From G965277745 sp965277745 (GTDB lineage: Bacteria; Pseudomonadota; Gammaproteobacteria; Cardiobacteriales; Cardiobacteriaceae), in contig OZ255837.1 in the NCBI GenBank assembly GCA_965277745.1, positions 1,488,001 through 1,552,000 of the forward strand: a DNA stretch of 64,000 nucleotides. The letters are read 5' to 3'. The translations under genes were made by a program, and so were the position numbers. A model generated the notes under the pieces. It searched no databases. It had not been told where the DNA came from and saw nothing but the letters and a program-made list of their open reading frames with translations. Positions 24,158-32,818 of this stretch are shown here, piece after piece; the stretch's first letter is position 1, and every line of letters starts with the position of its first letter.

Positions 24158-25290
24158 TCGTTGCCCGTGACAGAAGAAAAAGCGACGCCAAAAAATGGCA
24201 CAAATACGCCGGACGGGATATCATCCCCCTGTGGATCGCCGACAGTGATTTCGAAGTCGCCGCGCCGATCCGCGCGGCGATTGCGCGGCGGATACGTCAC
24301 CCGTTGTTCGGTTATCCGTATGACGAGCTGCGGTTTCTCGAAGCCCTCGTCACGCATTGCGCTGCCACTTACGACTGGCCGATCGAGCGGGAATGGATCG
24401 TGCCGATTCCCGGCTGTGTGCCGGGGCTTACCTTCTGCCGTAGCATCAGCCTGAGTCGCGGAAAAGCCGCCGCGCTCGTTCCGGTGCCGACGTATCCACC
24501 GTTTTTCAATACTTCGGCGATGCTTGATTTCACCCATCTGAAAGTGCCGTTGATTCTTGGTGCCGAGCGTTGGGAGGTCGATTTCGATCGACTCGCGGCG
24601 GCGGTGACGAAGGAAACCGGCCTGTTGATGCTGTGCCATCCGCACAATCCGCTTGGGCGCTTGTACGGTCGTGATGAACTCTTGGCGTTTGCCGGTGTGG
24701 CTCGAACACACGACCTGATTGTCTGCTCCGACGAAATTCACTGTGATCTGGTGCTTACCGGTGCGCGCCATATCCCGTTTGCCAGTCTCGACGCCGATAC
24801 CCTGGCGCGTACGATCACCTTGATGGCACCGAGCAAAACGTTCAACATCGCCGGCCTGTGTTGCGCTTTCGCGATCATAGCCGATCCCGCCTTGCGCGAC
24901 CGGTTTCGGCATTGTGCGCTTGGATTCAATGAAGTCAATGTTATCGGACGCGTCGCCGCGACAGCGGCATACAGCGAAGCCGCGGACTGGCGCAAAGCGC
25001 AGATCGCTTATTTACGCGACAGCGCCACACGTCTCGAACGGCGGGTGAACGCGCTGCCCGGTGTACATGTCACTCCGGTCGAAGCGACCTATCTCGCCTT
25101 CATCGACTGCCGCGCGCTTCGCTTGGACAATCCACAACGCTATTTTGAAACCAAGGGTCTGGGCTTCGCCTGCGGGGCGGATTACGGCATGCCGGGATTT
25201 TTGCGTATGAACTTCGCCTGCGCCCACACCCTTTTGGACGAGGCGCTCGACCGTTTCGAGCGCGCCGTTCGGGAGGTGGCCGATGGATAA
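24154..25290 (+). CDS. patB: PatB/MalY-type PLP enzyme (probable cystathionine beta-lyase)
   Basis: Fold-type I PLP enzyme of the MalY/PatB group. The probable reaction is cleavage of cystathionine or other cysteine S-conjugates. 378 residues. IPLWIADSDFEVAAPI is the typical start, LCHPHNPLGR and SDEIHCDLV follow, and the PLP lysine is K228 in APSKTFNIAGL. Close aminotransferases share much of this pattern, so the reaction is inferred. It is joined to ubiB by ATGA and to yadG by an 8-base overlap, an unusual place for a sulfur-metabolism gene; metZ and related genes lie 20 kb away. Confidence 0.85.
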   Translation: MIVARDRRKSDAKKWHKYAGRDIIPLWIADSDFEVAAPIRAAIARRIRHPLFGYPYDELRFLEALVTHCAATYDWPIEREWIVPIPGCVPGLTFCRSISLSRGKAAALVPVPTYPPFFNTSAMLDFTHLKVPLILGAERWEVDFDRLAAAVTKETGLLMLCHPHNPLGRLYGRDELLAFAGVARTHDLIVCSDEIHCDLVLTGARHIPFASLDADTLARTITLMAPSKTFNIAGLCCAFAIIADPALRDRFRHCALGFNEVNVIGRVAATAAYSEAADWRKAQIAYLRDSATRLERRVNALPGVHVTPVEATYLAFIDCRALRLDNPQRYFETKGLGFACGADYGMPGFLRMNFACAHTLLDEALDRFERAVREVADG

Positions 25291-26209
25291 AACGACACCG
25301 GCCCTGGAATTGATCGCGCTGGAGAAAACCTACAGCAATGGTTTCAAGGCGGTCAAAGGGATCAATTTGAGGGTCGAAAAAGGTGATTTTTACGCCCTGT
25401 TGGGGCCGAATGGGGCGGGAAAATCGACCACGATCGGGATGATTTGTTCGCTGGTGCGCAAGAGCGCCGGAACCATCCGTATCTTCGGTATCGATACCGA
25501 TCGTGACTTCAGCGCGGCGAAAAAACCGCTCGGACTGGTGCCGCAGGAATTCAATTTTAATATGTTCGAAACTTGCTACAACGTGGTGCGTAATCAAAGC
25601 GGGTTTTACAATCTTCCTCGTGCGCAGGCGAACGAACGCACCCTGTATTTTCTCGATAAACTGGGCTTGAGTGCGAAGAAAGACCAACAAACGCGCGCTC
25701 TTTCCGGAGGAATGAAGCGTCGTTTGATGATCGCGAGAGCGATGGCGCATGAACCGGATCTGTTGATTCTCGATGAACCGACAGCCGGGGTGGATCTTGA
25801 GATCCGTCGTTCGATGTGGCATTTTTTGCAGGAGATCAACGCGAATGGCACGACGATCATTTTGACGACGCACTATCTCGAGGAAGCCGAGACCCTTTGT
25901 CGTAACGTCGGTATCATCAACCACGGCCGTATCGTTCACGAAAGCAGTATCAAGGCTCTTCTTGCCGAACTTGAGGAGGAGGTTTTCGTCCTTGACATTG
26001 AGGCGGCGAAAGTAAATAATGCCGCGATAAAAGGTTTTGACGTGATCCAGACCGAGGATTCGACCCTGGAAGTGAAAGTACCGCGGTCGCAAGGAATGAA
26101 TCGCCTGTTCAGAGTGCTTGATGAACAGGCGATTCGTGTTCTCTCTCTTAAAAACAAGAGCAATCGTTTGGAAGAGTTGTTTTTGCGTTTGACTCAGGAT
26201 CAGACCTAG
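25283..26209 (+). CDS. yadG: ABC transporter ATPase, YadG family (no permease beside it)
   Basis: ATP-binding subunit of an ABC-2 type exporter. 308 residues, the same length as E. coli YadG and similar along the whole chain. Walker A LLGPNGAGKSTT (40-51), the Q-loop VPQEFNFN, signature LSGGMKRRL, Walker B LLILDEPTAGVD and H-loop TTHYLEE are intact. In E. coli the permease gene yadH follows; here the next gene encodes an RRM protein and no YadH-like permease is in the window. It ends the 11-gene series, and I see no terminator after it. Confidence 0.92.
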   Translation: MDKTTPALELIALEKTYSNGFKAVKGINLRVEKGDFYALLGPNGAGKSTTIGMICSLVRKSAGTIRIFGIDTDRDFSAAKKPLGLVPQEFNFNMFETCYNVVRNQSGFYNLPRAQANERTLYFLDKLGLSAKKDQQTRALSGGMKRRLMIARAMAHEPDLLILDEPTAGVDLEIRRSMWHFLQEINANGTTIILTTHYLEEAETLCRNVGIINHGRIVHESSIKALLAELEEEVFVLDIEAAKVNNAAIKGFDVIQTEDSTLEVKVPRSQGMNRLFRVLDEQAIRVLSLKNKSNRLEELFLRLTQDQT

Positions 26210-26305
26210 GTATTTGCCGAACTGGCAAGTCACTGTCGATATTGCTGCGTTGGGATGTCGGAGTGTGTATATTCTAACGCATTTGCATTATGTAAGGATC
26301 ACGGT

Positions 26306-26596
26306 ATGACCAATATATATGTGGGCAATTTGTCTTATCAGTCTGGCGAAGACGATTTGACCGAACTTTTCTCCCAGTATGGGGAAGTGCAGAAAGTCAG
26401 CATCATCAAGGATCGCGACAGCGGCCGTTCCAAAGGGTTCGGTTTTGTCGAAATGCCTGATGCCGTCGCCGCCAAGAAAGCGATCGACGCCCTGAACGAT
26501 CAGGAATTCAAAGGGCGGAAATTACGTATCAACGAAGCGCGTGCCCGTGAAGAACGCCCCTCGCGCGCCGGTGGTTTCGCGAAAAATCGCTGGTAA
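26306..26596 (+). CDS. Small RNA-binding protein with one RRM domain
   Basis: A 96-residue single RRM protein of the kind found in cyanobacteria and some proteobacteria, where members are often cold-responsive. RNP2 is IYVGNLSYQ and RNP1 is SKGFGFVEM; the aromatic residues for base stacking are present. The basic tail (EERPSRAGGFAKNRW) may add RNA affinity. The start at 26306 has AAGGAT upstream; an earlier in-frame start at 26255 would add 17 residues unlike the family. It stands alone after yadG with about 96 bases between them. The targets are unknown. Confidence 0.9.
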   Translation: MTNIYVGNLSYQSGEDDLTELFSQYGEVQKVSIIKDRDSGRSKGFGFVEMPDAVAAKKAIDALNDQEFKGRKLRINEARAREERPSRAGGFAKNRW

Positions 26597-27066
26597 TCGC
26601 GAGCGGCGACGCAACACATTGCCTCCCCTGGCGTAGGCCTTCGACGGAGGGATTGTCGATCCGCTCGTCAAGGCCCTTGTCGAGAGGGGCGAAATTTTCA
26701 CCACGTTGTCAGGGAATTGACATGAACGGACTCTTTGCGGGTGTCCGCAGTGGGTCCGTGGACGTGAAGAAGCGTCCTTCCGCCTCGTCGAGAAATGACC
26801 GGTGCCGGGGAAGGCGAGGAGTTATCTATACACATCCCCGATTGTGAAGGACAAGATCTCGGCGTGGTGCGAAGATTTTTTCGCGAACACGCCGGGCGCT
26901 GTTTTCCATGCCGATTTTTTACCCTTTCGTCTATTGGCGAGAGGGTGCGTTCATCGCTTCTTCAGGTGGTCGGGGCGATTTGCCGGTAAGGCGGATTTCT
27001 CCTTATGTCGTCGGCAACATCTGGCGACGCATCCGGCCGCTTTTCCGCGGCAAGGGCTTGTCCTAC
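26597..27066. other. Intergenic region between the RRM gene and recF (convergent ends)
   Basis: 470 bases between two convergent genes. There is an imperfect inverted repeat (about 26634-26645 with 26666-26675) without a T-run, so it is not a clear terminator. Short open frames on both strands have no recognisable product. One DnaA-box-like 9-mer (8 of 9) lies at 26826-26834 but stands alone. I see nothing else. Confidence 0.5.
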
Positions 27067-28137
27067 TCATTGAGGAAGAACGCGACCGTTGTCCAACTGA
27101 AAACAACAGGCTTGCGGGCGATTTTCCCGCGGATACGGCAGCGTACCGGTGATAAAAAGCTGCGAGCCACTGTCAAGGAGGAATTCCATCAGGAGTTTCT
27201 GGCGGTTTGTATCCAATTCCGCGACGAGATCATCGACCAGCATGAGCGGATGCTTGCCCGTCGCTTTTCCGATTTCATGTGACTGGGCCAGCATCAGCGC
27301 GCAGACGACTGTTTTCTGCTGCCCGCGGGAGTAAGTGTGGGAAATGTCGCGGTCGTCTGCGAGAATCCGCCACTCGGCGCGATGAATCCCTTCGCGGGTG
27401 TGCTTCAATTGGCGGTCGCGCAACAGGTGTTTGTCCAGTTGTTCGCACAGCGTGCTTTCCAGCGGCCAGCCGCGATGATAGCGGATCGTGAGCTTTGCCA
27501 GGCCGCCGAGTTCGTTATGGTAATGGTTCAGCCGTTCCTCCAGGCGTGACAGATAGGCGCCGCGCATGGTGTCGATCGCCACAGCGCTTTGTTCAAGGAG
27601 TGGGTGCCACGGGTGGAGATGCTCGTTCGGCCAGTTTTCGCGTAGTGCCGCGTTGCGGTTTCTGAGCGCGTAGCGATAACGCCGCCAGGCAGGCAGGAAA
27701 TTGGGGGTGTCGTAGAAGAGTCCGTAGTTCATGAACTGGCGGCGGTATTCCGGGCCGGCGCCGATCAGCGAGAAATGGTCGGCGTTGATGATCTGTACCG
27801 GCAGGAGACGGGCGAGATCGCCGAGACTGTCGAGGCTTTCTCCATCGAAACGCAGGCGATAGTCTTTTGTGCGCCGCTCGATACCGAGCAGGTGAGGGCG
27901 TGCTTCATGTTCAAGTTGCGCGATCAGGCGGAAATGCTCGTTTTTGTGACGGATGATATGACGGACTGCCTGTTCACGGAAAGATCTGCCGCGCCCGAGA
28001 ATATAGACGGCTTCGAGCAGCGCCGTCTTGCCGCTGCCGTTGTCGCCGCTGATGAGATTGAGCTGGGGGTGAAAGTCGAGGGCTTTTCGGGTGACGAGGT
28101 GACGGAAGTTTTCCGTGCGCAATTGGCGGATCAGCAT
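27067..28137 (-). CDS. recF: DNA replication and repair protein RecF
   Basis: SMC-like ATPase that helps load RecA at single-strand gaps (RecFOR). 356 residues. Walker A GDNGSGKTALLEAVYILGRG (31-50), YSRGQQKTVVCALMLAQ as the ABC-type signature, and LMLVDDLVAELD as Walker B/D-loop. The ATG at 28137 (MLIRQLRTENFRHL) is the family-like start and lies one base after the comM stop; an ATG at 28182 inside comM is possible. The usual neighbours dnaA, dnaN and gyrB are absent. Confidence 0.94.
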   Translation of the reverse strand: MLIRQLRTENFRHLVTRKALDFHPQLNLISGDNGSGKTALLEAVYILGRGRSFREQAVRHIIRHKNEHFRLIAQLEHEARPHLLGIERRTKDYRLRFDGESLDSLGDLARLLPVQIINADHFSLIGAGPEYRRQFMNYGLFYDTPNFLPAWRRYRYALRNRNAALRENWPNEHLHPWHPLLEQSAVAIDTMRGAYLSRLEERLNHYHNELGGLAKLTIRYHRGWPLESTLCEQLDKHLLRDRQLKHTREGIHRAEWRILADDRDISHTYSRGQQKTVVCALMLAQSHEIGKATGKHPLMLVDDLVAELDTNRQKLLMEFLLDSGSQLFITGTLPYPRENRPQACCFQLDNGRVLPQ

Positions 28138-28138
28138 G

Positions 28139-29638
28139 TCAGCGCGAATGCCATCCGCGATATTGTAGGGCTTCGGCGGCATGCCTTGGCAGGATGGTCG
28201 TCGCCTCTTCGAGATCGGCGATCGTGCGCGCGACTTTCAGTAAACGATGATAGCTGCGCATTGAGAGTTGTAACTTTTCCGTCGCCCGGTCGAGAAAAGT
28301 CAAGACTTCCGCTTCCGCGTGAAGATGCGTTTTCAGCTCATTGCCACCAAGTTCGGCGTTCGCCTTGCCTTGGCGGGCAAGCTGGTGCTTTTGGGCGGCA
28401 AGCGCTTGTTCGCGCAAAGCGGCGCTATTTTGGCTGTCGCGATGGCTCGTTCGCAGTGGCCGCGGGGTGAGGCGGGCAACGGTGAGATGGATATCAATGC
28501 GGTCGAGCAGGGGACCGGAAAGTTTTTGCCGATAGCGGGCGATTTGATCCGGTGTGCCGCTGCAGGCACGTTGTGGATCGCCGTAATAGCCGCAGAGGCA
28601 TGGATTCATCGCGGCGATCAACTGGAATCGCGCGGGAAAATCGCATTTGATTGCGGCGCGAGAGATGCTGATATGCCCGTTTTCCAGGGGTTCGCGGAGC
28701 ATTTCCAGTACGCGCCAGTCAAATTCGGGAATTTCATTGAGAAAGAGCACGCCGTTATGCGCGAGCGAGATTTCGCCGGGGCTGGAAATGGAACCGCCGC
28801 CGACAAGCGCGGCGGCGGAACTGCTTTGGTGCGGTGTGCGAAAAGGGCGTTGCATCCACCATTCGGTCGAAAAACCGTCTTGACTGATGGAACGGATACT
28901 GGCGCAGGCAATCGCCTCGGCTTGTCGCATCGGCGGCAAAATGCCAGGGAAACGCTGAGCGAGCATCGATTTTCCCGTTCCGGTCGGACCGTTCATCAAA
29001 ACATGATGACCGCCGGCGGCGGCGACCACGAGTGCGCGTTTGGCCTCGTGCTGACCGATCACATCGGCGAAATCGGGATATCGCGGTCGCGCAACGGGTG
29101 ATGCGTCGGACGGTCGCGACCATTTCGCCTGACCGTGGAGCACGGCGGCGATTTCCAACAATGTTTTCGCGCTGCCTAACGGGTAGCGCGCGACCAGTTG
29201 CGCTTCCGCGATGTTCTCAGCGGCGACGACAACGCTGTGTTCCATTTGATTGGCGGCCAAGGTGCAGGGAAGTACGGCGCGTACCGGGCGCAGTTCGCCG
29301 GAAAGCGCGAGTTCCGCTTGCCATTCATGGCTCGCCGCTACTTCCGCCGGCAATTGTCCCGAGGCGATCAAAATGCCCAGGGCGATGGCGAGATCGTAAC
29401 GTGCCCCGTCTTTCGGTAGATAGGCGGGCGAAAGATTGAGGGTGATGTGTTTCTGCGGAAAATCGAAGCCGCTGTTCAAAATGGCGGCGCGCACGCGATC
29501 CTTGCTTTCCTTGACCGCCTTTTCCGGCAGCCCGACCAGGGTCAGTGCCGGCAAGCCGGAGGAAAGATGCACTTCCACCCGCACCAGAGGAGTATTCATC
29601 GCAAGTGGTGCCCGCGAATAGATGGTGGAAAGAGACAT
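28139..29638 (-). CDS. comM: ComM (YifB) AAA+ helicase, Walker B variant
   Basis: Hexameric helicase that promotes branch migration of incoming single strands during natural transformation. 499 residues: an N-terminal Lon-like domain (LPALTLVGLPEKAVKESKDRVRAA), a Mg-chelatase-type AAA+ domain with Walker A GPTGTGKS (217-224) and sensor region AAMNPCLCGYYGDP, and the C-terminal lid. The Walker B segment reads VLFLNEIPEF: the expected Asp is N301 (codon AAT at 28738-28736). The rest of the domain is well conserved, so this is not general decay. One base separates it from recF. A good promoter lies just upstream. Confidence 0.94.
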   Translation of the reverse strand: MSLSTIYSRAPLAMNTPLVRVEVHLSSGLPALTLVGLPEKAVKESKDRVRAAILNSGFDFPQKHITLNLSPAYLPKDGARYDLAIALGILIASGQLPAEVAASHEWQAELALSGELRPVRAVLPCTLAANQMEHSVVVAAENIAEAQLVARYPLGSAKTLLEIAAVLHGQAKWSRPSDASPVARPRYPDFADVIGQHEAKRALVVAAAGGHHVLMNGPTGTGKSMLAQRFPGILPPMRQAEAIACASIRSISQDGFSTEWWMQRPFRTPHQSSSAAALVGGGSISSPGEISLAHNGVLFLNEIPEFDWRVLEMLREPLENGHISISRAAIKCDFPARFQLIAAMNPCLCGYYGDPQRACSGTPDQIARYRQKLSGPLLDRIDIHLTVARLTPRPLRTSHRDSQNSAALREQALAAQKHQLARQGKANAELGGNELKTHLHAEAEVLTFLDRATEKLQLSMRSYHRLLKVARTIADLEEATTILPRHAAEALQYRGWHSR

Positions 29639-29661
29639 GGATAAAGACGCGCAAAAGCGCC

Positions 29662-29690
29662 ATTATAAAACACGAGCCGCCGATTGCCAG
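29662..29690 (-). promoter_or_regulatory. Sigma-70 promoter of comM-recF
   Basis: Minus strand: CTGGCA (29690-29685), 17 bases, then a perfect TATAAT (29667-29662). The start near 29655 gives a leader of about 17 bases. No strong ribosome site precedes the comM ATG. The remaining 220 bases up to the next gene hold nothing I can identify. Confidence 0.65.
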
Positions 29691-29914
29691 GTGTCGGGTT
29701 CGCGGTGTTCTTCGTCGGCGCGCGCGATGGGGGTGGAGAAGACAAATACAGGCAATGCAATGACGAAAATAGGTTTCGCCGGAACGTGTCTCTTGGGCGA
29801 TGCGCTACACCATGCTTTCACTTGGCGCGTTCGTAAGGCGCGCCTCATCGGTCTGCGATGAGGAGGAGTATCGCCGCTCTTGGTCGATGGGTCGTTGCCG
29901 GGAGATGAATCGTG

Positions 29915-30748
29915 TCAGTCTGAGATCGGCCGATCGCCGTGAGGCTCGCACGCTTTCGTCATTCCTGAACGCCTAAGCGCCATGATCTCGGCATGCAGCG
30001 CCGGCAGCGCGATCAGGTACGGCTGCCCCTCGAGCAGGCTCACTTCCTCGCCGTCCGGTTGTGTGATCTCGTAGCCCAATTCGCGCAGAATCACGTTTGG
30101 TGCGGCCGCGTCCCACGGCATCTGGCGATCGGTCAGATAGGCGTCGACCGCCCCGCGTGCGAGCATCGCGGCACTCATCGAACTCGCCCCCGGTGCGCGG
30201 ATCGCCATACAACGATCGATGAGCGCAAAGGCAAATTCATCGCGGGCGCGGAAAAGCCGTCCGTCGATGACGATCACGCTGCGCGCGAGATCATGCGCGG
30301 GCGGTGGGGCAAGTGGCCTGCCGTTCAAATAAGCGCCTTCGCCGGCGATACCGAGAAAGCATTCATCGCGGATCACGTCGTAGACGATCCCGAATACGCC
30401 GACCCCATCGCGATACAGCGCCAACATCACCGCGAAATCACGTCGCTGTCTGACAAAATTACGGGTACCGTCGATCGGATCGAGAATCCACACATCACCG
30501 TCCAGATCGGTGAACATTTCCCCTGAACCGCTGTCCTGGCTTTCTTCGCCGAAAACACGGTCTTCGGGGAACGTCCGGTGAATGTGTTCGCTGATCCGGC
30601 GTTCGATCGCGATATCGACGTCGGTGACGAGATCCCGTGCCTGTTTTTCACGCACGTCGATCGTTCCGTCGAGGGCACGGCGGATGTCCGCGCCCGCGGC
30701 CAGTAACCAAGCGCAGGCCTCGCGGCAGATGAGGTGTTTCTCTTTCAT
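29915..30748 (-). CDS. Inositol-monophosphatase/CysQ-family phosphatase
   Basis: Mg-dependent phosphatase of the IMPase superfamily. Candidates are inositol phosphatase (SuhB-like), 3'-phosphoadenosine 5'-phosphate nucleotidase (CysQ-like) or histidinol-phosphatase. The metal site is complete: D43 region TDVDIAIE, GEES (67-70), WILDPIDGTRNFV with D90 and D93, and MPWDAAAPNVIL near the C-terminus. 277 residues. AGGAGG upstream fixes the ATG at 30748. The neighbours do not narrow down the substrate. Confidence 0.85.
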   Translation of the reverse strand: MKEKHLICREACAWLLAAGADIRRALDGTIDVREKQARDLVTDVDIAIERRISEHIHRTFPEDRVFGEESQDSGSGEMFTDLDGDVWILDPIDGTRNFVRQRRDFAVMLALYRDGVGVFGIVYDVIRDECFLGIAGEGAYLNGRPLAPPPAHDLARSVIVIDGRLFRARDEFAFALIDRCMAIRAPGASSMSAAMLARGAVDAYLTDRQMPWDAAAPNVILRELGYEITQPDGEEVSLLEGQPYLIALPALHAEIMALRRSGMTKACEPHGDRPISD

Positions 30749-30946
30749 CTTCGCTTCCTCCTGTTCGGAAAAACGATTCCCGTACGAGCCGCCACGCTAC
30801 AGCTTTGCCGGACGGCATCCCTGCCGCAAGCATCCGGGCGGTTTTTCTCATCGTTTTGCCGCGGTATCGGAAAACTCGGACGCTGTTTTCGACGCGCTCC
30901 TTGGCTCTTTCTCCCGACCCATGGGGAATCCAGGCCGGTCGGCGCG

Positions 30947-31387
30947 TCAAGCCTCGATCGCGATTTTCTCCGGCGAAAAGCCTCTTCGCCGGTAGTGCAG
31001 ATAGCGTTTTCGCGTGATCGCGAGAATGTTCTCCCGTTGTATCACCACTTCGAATACGCTTTTGCAATTATGTGGAATATCGACCTGCGTTTCGTCGCCG
31101 AGATCGATCAGAACATCCACCGCAGCGCCGCGTTCCGGCGGCACGACGAGTTGCACCGCCGCCTTTTCGACCAATGGATCGTTCAAGCGCGTATTGGTGA
31201 TGAACGCGGTGGGGTGATCCAGCCACAGCCCTTCGCCAAACTGTGCGGCAGTCGCTTCATCGGCGCAGACGACCGCGGTTTTTTCCCCGTTTTGCAGCGC
31301 CTTGCGGCACAGTGTGCACGCGAACGACAATCGCGCGGTGATCTCTGTGTCCTGAAGGATATAAAAGCGGACGATGGTCTCGTTCAT
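30947..31387 (-). CDS. holC: DNA polymerase III chi subunit
   Basis: HolC binds SSB and, with psi, links the clamp loader to the lagging strand. 146 residues. The family pattern is seen: VRFYIL at the start, ACTLCRKALQNGEKTAVVCAD, FGEGLWLDHPTAFITN (family: LW.. ...F.PH) and VLIDLGDE. In many gammaproteobacteria holC lies between pepA and valS; neither is here. About 100 bases upstream is a small hypothetical gene on the same strand. The ATG at 31387 lacks a strong ribosome site. Confidence 0.88.
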   Translation of the reverse strand: MNETIVRFYILQDTEITARLSFACTLCRKALQNGEKTAVVCADEATAAQFGEGLWLDHPTAFITNTRLNDPLVEKAAVQLVVPPERGAAVDVLIDLGDETQVDIPHNCKSVFEVVIQRENILAITRKRYLHYRRRGFSPEKIAIEA

Positions 31388-31486
31388 GCCGGGCGCGCTT
31401 CGCTCGACTCCGTGGGTTTCGCGAAAACCATCGGACGATCCCGCGCATGGGCACTGTCATGTCGGAGAAAGGGGCAAGGCAGCATG

Positions 31487-31843
31487 TTATCGCCTACGGA
31501 CAGACAGTCGAAGCGATTCCGGGAATTTTCCGGCGCTCCCCCCGCGGTCTTCGTTGCCGCCTGGAGTCGCATGGAATGTCCGCGCGGTATTTTCCCTTAT
31601 GTCGACTTTCTCTGGCGATGCTCTTTTAACCGCCGGCACGGTCGGATAGATCGCACCGGCGGCTTCGTCGGTGTCCGGGCTTCCCACCACGGGATTTACC
31701 GCATGGCTGTCGCCTCCGCCTGGCGGCGTGTCTTCGTCGAACTCATCGGCGACAATTTCTCGTGTCACGGGGAAAGCAGCGAAAGTTTCCACCGCGTGGG
31801 CCTTGCCGCCTTTGATGGCTCGTATCGTCAACGGTTCATTCAT
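31487..31843 (-). CDS. Hypothetical small protein, possible gene
   Basis: An open frame of 118 codons that starts inside the end of the aminotransferase gene with an 8-base overlap (ATGAATGA). Codon choice in the first two thirds looks like that of the neighbours. The product is polar and Gly/Pro/Asp/Glu-rich, probably disordered, and ends in an Arg-rich tail. I recognise no family and see no membrane segment. It could be a real coupled gene or a chance frame between dat and holC. Confidence 0.4.
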   Translation of the reverse strand: MNEPLTIRAIKGGKAHAVETFAAFPVTREIVADEFDEDTPPGGGDSHAVNPVVGSPDTDEAAGAIYPTVPAVKRASPEKVDIRENTARTFHATPGGNEDRGGSAGKFPESLRLSVRRR

Positions 31844-32696
31844 CCCCGCTTTTCCGCGTCACCAAATCGATATAGGCCTTGCGCAGCGCCGCGGTCATCC
31901 GGCCGGCTTGACCATTGCCGATTGTTTTGCCGTCAATGGAGGCGACCGCTCTTGTCAACATGCCGGCGGAAGTGAGAAAGACTTCATCGGCAAGCGTCGC
32001 TTCATGCGGGGTGAATTTGCGTTCCACCAGGGTCACCTTGAGTTGGCGCATAACCTCGATCAGGGTCTGACGGGTGATCCCGTTTAGAATATCGTGACTG
32101 GCGCGACGGGTGTAGACGCGATCGTCTTTGACGATCCAGGCATTGCTCGCGCTGCCTTCGCTGACATAGCCGTTGCCATCGACAAGCCAGGCGTCGTCGT
32201 AACCGGTGCTTACGGCGATGGTTTTCGCCAGAGACTGGGCGAGCAGTTGGGTGGTTTTGATGTCCCTGCGCCGCCAGCGGATATCGGGTTGGGTCATGAT
32301 CCGAAGCGGCTTCTCTTCTTGCGCGGCGAGGATATCCTTGTGGGTGACGAAAAGCACCAGGGTCGGGGTCATCGTCTCGTCGATCACGAAGTCGCGCGGA
32401 CCGGCGCCGCGGGTCACCTGAAGATACAGTACCCCGTTGTCGAGGCGATTTTTCAGCAGGAGTTGCTTTTGGATGTCGAGAAGTTGCGCGAAAGAGACCG
32501 GCAAGCCCATATTGAGTTCGCCGAGAGAACGGGCGAGACGCTTGAGATGGGCGGCATTGTCGATCAGTTTTCCGTCGATCACCGCGCAGACTTCATAGAC
32601 CGCGTCCGCCATCAAAAAACCGCGGTCGAAAATCGACACCTTGGCTTCGGCGTGTGGCAGATACGTTCCGTTGACATAGGCAATGGCTTCCTTCAT
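31836..32696 (-). CDS. dat: D-amino acid aminotransferase
   Basis: Fold-type IV PLP enzyme; the probable reaction is transamination of D-alanine to D-glutamate for peptidoglycan. 286 residues. Features: VNGTYLPHAEAKVSIFDRGF at the start, YLQVTRGAGPRDF (substrate carboxylate), and K147 in RRDIKTTQLLAQ as the PLP lysine, followed by EGSASNAW. The pattern YLQVTRG...RD fits D-amino acid rather than branched-chain aminotransferases. The ATG at 32696 has GGGAGAAA directly upstream; the frame opens further up but into the regulatory region of glnK. Confidence 0.9.
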   Translation of the reverse strand: MKEAIAYVNGTYLPHAEAKVSIFDRGFLMADAVYEVCAVIDGKLIDNAAHLKRLARSLGELNMGLPVSFAQLLDIQKQLLLKNRLDNGVLYLQVTRGAGPRDFVIDETMTPTLVLFVTHKDILAAQEEKPLRIMTQPDIRWRRRDIKTTQLLAQSLAKTIAVSTGYDDAWLVDGNGYVSEGSASNAWIVKDDRVYTRRASHDILNGITRQTLIEVMRQLKVTLVERKFTPHEATLADEVFLTSAGMLTRAVASIDGKTIGNGQAGRMTAALRKAYIDLVTRKSGDE

Positions 32697-32799
32697 CTTT
32701 TCTCCCGATCCGCTCGAGGCGTTGTGTAGACAAAGGAGCATGATAACGTAAAGGGAGATTCGGCGACGGTCGCTTTCACCTCCCTGTGCCCTGAAACAA

Positions 32800-32816
32800 G
32801 GCACCATAAGCGCTTG
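32800..32816 (+). promoter_or_regulatory. Weak NtrC half-site upstream of glnK
   Basis: GGCACCA matches 6 of 7 bases of the left NtrC half-site, but the right half does not match. Its centre lies 19 bases from that of the strong site, about two helical turns, which would suit cooperative binding on the same DNA face. Confidence 0.35.
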
Positions 32817-32818
32817 TT

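Noticed and set aside
26826..26834. DnaA-box-like 9-mer near recF as a sign of a replication origin
   Set aside because: One 8-of-9 match without a cluster, an AT-rich unwinding element, dnaA or dnaN is not an origin.
26908..27282. 124-codon frame at the recF 3' end, plus strand
   Set aside because: More than half is antisense to recF; no family and no start signal.
30815..30860. Hairpin with T-run between holC and the IMPase gene
   Set aside because: CCGC...GCGG followed by TTTTT has terminator polarity only for the plus strand, where there is no gene to terminate.
30734..31975. Open frame of 413 codons antisense to holC and neighbours
   Set aside because: Runs through holC, the small hypothetical and the end of dat; composition is that of a shadow frame.
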